Positions 6,624 through 8,608 of a stretch of 8,608 bases of DNA are shown piece after piece (positions within the stretch are counted from its first letter, which is position 1; the number at the start of each line of letters is the position of its first letter). Source of the stretch: Candidatus Solincola jinzensis. Lineage in GTDB: Bacteria; Actinomycetota; Geothermincolia; Geothermincolales; RBG-13-55-18. The stretch spans positions 1-8,608 of the forward strand of contig JACVJG010000090.1 in the NCBI GenBank assembly GCA_015711875.1. The letters are read 5' to 3'. The notes beneath the pieces are model-generated. The model was given only the letters and a program-made list of their open reading frames with translations, searched no databases and had not been told where the DNA came from. A program made the translations under genes and the position numbers.

Positions 6624-7007
6624 CTCTCCCGTCGCTTTCCGCCCGAACTTGCCGACGGTCGTTTTCGCGCGCCGCCTCGCCGACCGCCGTTCCCTTCAAC
6701 CATGAATTTACATCGGCTCCATGCATCCTGCCCTTCACCCTCACCGCGTGCACCCTAAAAGCCGTTCCCGGAGGATCAGCATCTCTGGCGTCGGCGGCGA
6801 GGAAGTCCGTCTTCCCGATGCCCTTCGCCATCAAGGCCGGCCGGGGTCGACGCCATCGCCGAAAGCCGCCTTCTATGGGCGACGATCCCGCTTGCGCTTC
6901 CCGAGCCAGGGCGGTTCCCCGCGTGCGCGCTCGCGCCTTCATCCCGCGCTTCCCGCCATATGGGCCAGTGGCCACCGGGGTGAACCCGCCATGAAGCCGT
7001 TGCTGGG
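6624..7007. other. 384-bp gap between lysC and asd without a convincing gene
   Basis: lysC and asd are on the same strand but separated by 384 bp of GC-rich sequence. A minus-strand frame of 122 codons starts at a GTG (6973-6975), runs through the gap and overlaps the start of asd. Its translation is dominated by Arg, Ala and Gly, has no recognised motif and lacks a ribosome binding site, so I do not call it a gene. I found no clear terminator, promoter or riboswitch. Confidence 0.5.
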
Positions 7008-8240
7008 TTAAGCCCGCATCACCACGCCCTTGTCGAGGCCGAACTTGGCGTGGATGGCCCTTACCGCCTTGAGGGCGTCCTCGGCTCTTATCACGCAGCT
7101 TATCTTGATGGTCGAGGTGCTGATCATCTCGATGTTGATGTTGTTTTCCGCCAGGGCGCTGAACATGTCCGCGGCTACCCCGGGGTGGGTGCGCATGCCC
7201 GCGCCCACCAGGCTCACCTTGGCGATACCTTCGTCCACCACCGTTCCCGCCGCGCCGAGCTCCTTCGCCACCCTCTCGCTTATCTCCGCCGCCTTGGCCA
7301 GGTCCTGCAGCCCGACGGTAAAGGAGATGTCCGTCCTCTGATCGGCGCTGACGTTCTGGATGATCATGTCCACGTTTATGTTCTCCGCCGCAAGCGCCTG
7401 GAACAATCTGGCAGCAACACCCGGGCGATCAGGGACGTTGAAGACGGTGACCTTCGCCTCCTCGGTCTCATGGGTGACCCCGCTGATGATCGCCTTCTCC
7501 ATGCGCGTGTCCTCATCGGAGATCCACGTCCCCTCATCACGCGAAAAGCTCGACCTCACATGAATCACCACCCCGTAATTCCTCGCGAACTCCACGCTGC
7601 GCAGCTGCAGCACCTTGGCGCCGGTGGCGGCCATCTCCAGCATCTCCTCGTAGGAGAGGTGAGGGAGCTTGCGCGCCTCCGGCACCAGCCTGGGGTCCGC
7701 GGTATAGACCCCATCCACATCGGTGTATATCTCGCATACCTCCGCCCCAAGAGCCGCGGCCAGCGCCACCGCTGTGGTATCCGAGCCACCCCTCCCCAGG
7801 GTGGTTATCTGGTCATCCAGGGTCACGCCCTGGAAGCCGGCGACGATGACGATGTTGCCTTTCTCCAGTTCGTCCAGGATGCGCCCCACTTTCACGTCCA
7901 GTATCTTGGCCTTGGTATGCGCCCCGTCCGTCACTATGCCCACCTGGGCTCCGGTGAAGGAAATGGCCTCGTACCCCAGCTCGTGAATGGCCATGGAGAG
8001 CAGGGCAACGGAGATCTGCTCCCCGGTGGCGAGCAGCATGTCCATTTCCCGCTCCCGCGGCGAAGAGGTGATCTCGTGGGCGAGCTTCACCAGGCGGTCG
8101 GTGGTATCGCCAAGGGCGGAGATCACCACCACCACGTGGTCCCCTCGGCTCCTCGACTCGCATACGCGCCTCGCCACGTTGCGGATGCGCTCTGTATCCG
8201 CCACCGAGGTGCCGCCGTATTTCTGTACCGTGATCTTCAA
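7008..8240 (-). CDS. lysC: Aspartokinase (aspartate kinase), alpha/beta type with two ACT domains
   Basis: The enzyme phosphorylates L-aspartate with ATP to L-aspartyl-4-phosphate, the first and usually feedback-controlled step of the aspartate pathway. From the TTG at 8238-8240 the product is 410 residues, the usual size. It opens with the family signature VQKYGGTSV (residues 5-13). The kinase domain continues with [11 protein letters not shown] (95-105), GRGGSDTT (149-156) and [14 protein letters not shown] (171-184). Two ACT domains follow, at about 264-335 ([12 protein letters not shown]) and 343-405 ([15 protein letters not shown]), the usual site of lysine or threonine inhibition. A GTG at 8280-8282 in the same frame would add 14 residues but has no ribosome binding site. 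The TTG has GGGAGGAGAAGG upstream (8251-8262), and homologues begin just before KYGGTS, so the TTG is preferred. No lysine riboswitch core is recognisable upstream. Confidence 0.96.
   Translation of the reverse strand: MKITVQKYGGTSVADTERIRNVARRVCESRSRGDHVVVVISALGDTTDRLVKLAHEITSSPREREMDMLLATGEQISVALLSMAIHELGYEAISFTGAQVGIVTDGAHTKAKILDVKVGRILDELEKGNIVIVAGFQGVTLDDQITTLGRGGSDTTAVALAAALGAEVCEIYTDVDGVYTADPRLVPEARKLPHLSYEEMLEMAATGAKVLQLRSVEFARNYGVVIHVRSSFSRDEGTWISDEDTRMEKAIISGVTHETEEAKVTVFNVPDRPGVAARLFQALAAENINVDMIIQNVSADQRTDISFTVGLQDLAKAAEISERVAKELGAAGTVVDEGIAKVSLVGAGMRTHPGVAADMFSALAENNINIEMISTSTIKISCVIRAEDALKAVRAIHAKFGLDKGVVMRA
7500..7514 (-). promoter_or_regulatory. Internal ribosome binding site and in-frame ATG in lysC, possible beta-subunit start
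   Basis: GAGGA (7510-7514) lies 7 nt before an in-frame ATG at 7500-7502, codon 247 of lysC. Starting there gives a 164-residue protein consisting of the two ACT domains. In Bacillus subtilis aspartokinase II and in the Corynebacterium enzyme, a separate regulatory beta subunit is made from an internal start at the equivalent place. This is an inference from position and spacing. Confidence 0.55.
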
Positions 8241-8608
8241 GCTTCCGCCGCCTTCTCCTCCCGCACGGCTCGCCGCGCGCACAACGCGACCGGATGCTTT
8301 TCCGTTTGTCTTTCAGCGTCTTTTCCGGGCTCTTACTCTAGAAGTGTGGTCGATGATGGCGACCGGCGTCAAGGCCGGCGGCTCGCTTTCCTCGCCTGTT
8401 TCCCACCTCGCGGAATCCACTACACTCGGGAATCCATCCAAGCGCTGGGTGGCAATCAGCCGCGTTCCCACCGCCTCCTGCTCCCTCCGCGCCTGATAAC
8501 AGGGGCAACACCGGGGGCAGATATTCTTTTCCAAAACCTGATTGCGCGCGAACTCCCGCTCGAGGGTCCTCGCCAGCTAGCCCTTTTTCTGTCAGTGATT
8601 TTTTTCTA
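8241..8608. other. Leader region upstream of lysC
   Basis: This stretch of about 370 bp upstream of lysC up to the right edge holds the lysC ribosome binding site (8251-8262) and one doubtful minus-strand frame (8313-8534). A short stem with a 6-nt loop lies near 8366-8381 on the minus strand. I searched for the conserved cores of the lysine riboswitch and T-box and saw neither. The last 10 bases contain a run of seven T on the plus strand with no strong stem in front of it. Confidence 0.45.
8313..8534 (-). CDS. Possible small cysteine-containing protein upstream of lysC (uncertain)
   Basis: A 73-codon frame begins at a TTG (8532-8534) and ends at 8313, 72 nt before the lysC start. It stays open upstream to a stop at 8577-8579, with only a CTG as an earlier start. 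Near its N-terminus is a cluster CPRCCPCY that could hold a metal, and the rest is charged without a recognised domain. No Shine-Dalgarno sequence is placed for the TTG; AAAAAGGG lies just before the CTG at 8574-8576. It may be a small protein, a leader peptide, or a chance open frame in GC-rich DNA. Confidence 0.22.
   Translation of the reverse strand: MEKNICPRCCPCYQARREQEAVGTRLIATQRLDGFPSVVDSARWETGEESEPPALTPVAIIDHTSRVRARKRR

Noticed and set aside
6607..6975. 122-codon minus-strand frame between lysC and asd
   Set aside because: GTG start without a ribosome binding site, biased Arg/Ala/Gly composition, no motif, and overlap with the asd start. Length alone is not unusual in GC-rich sequence.
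8401..8500. T-box or lysine riboswitch upstream of lysC
   Set aside because: GGTGGGAACGCGG on the minus strand is only a loose match to the T-box antiterminator bulge, with no specifier stem visible, and the lysine riboswitch core sequences are absent.
8581..8608. Plus-strand terminator at the right edge (T-run near 8600)
   Set aside because: The only stem in front of the T-runs is a 4-5 bp AGGG/CCCT pairing with a 14-nt loop, too weak to call, and no plus-strand gene precedes it.

Overview
This is a high-GC bacterial window in which every well-supported gene lies on the minus strand, so transcription runs from high to low coordinates. The gene content (an alpha/beta-type aspartokinase, aspartate-semialdehyde dehydrogenase, a tandem universal stress protein, and zinc-finger-fused CPBP membrane proteases) together with the base composition would suit a deep-branching actinobacterium. 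That placement is an inference from gene style and is not proven here. No tRNA, rRNA, CRISPR array, insertion sequence or phage gene was seen.

In order of transcription, the right end (8608 to 8241) is a leader of about 370 bp with only a doubtful small cysteine-containing reading frame. It is followed by lysC (aspartokinase, 8240-7008), a 384-bp gap without a convincing gene, and asd (6623-5616). The asd stop codon abuts the start of a zinc-finger/CPBP protease gene (5615-4611). A second, longer zinc-finger/CPBP protease gene follows after 35 nt (4575-3118). lysC and asd supply the first and second steps of the aspartate pathway to lysine, threonine, methionine and diaminopimelate. The two membrane proteins are paralogues and appear to be co-transcribed with asd.

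The 3' end of the second protease gene is duplicated. A 103-bp unit holding its last 23 codons, the stop and a short flank is present in two identical full copies (2918-3123) plus the 66-bp gene-borne copy. Next come about 500 bp of non-coding sequence with several inverted repeats and a candidate terminator, then a two-domain universal stress protein gene (2409-1522) with a strong ribosome binding site. A further gap of about 500 bp holds an uncertain reading frame (1041-1334, open back to 1436). The last gene (1023 to 1) encodes a protein with two zinc ribbons joined by a proline-rich linker. It runs off the left edge, so its C-terminus is missing.

The most notable points are the repeated eight-ligand zinc module, used three times in two adjacent CPBP proteases with identical spacing and placed behind asd, and the 103-bp tandem duplication of the protease gene tail. 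A well-placed internal start site in lysC could make the separate regulatory beta subunit.
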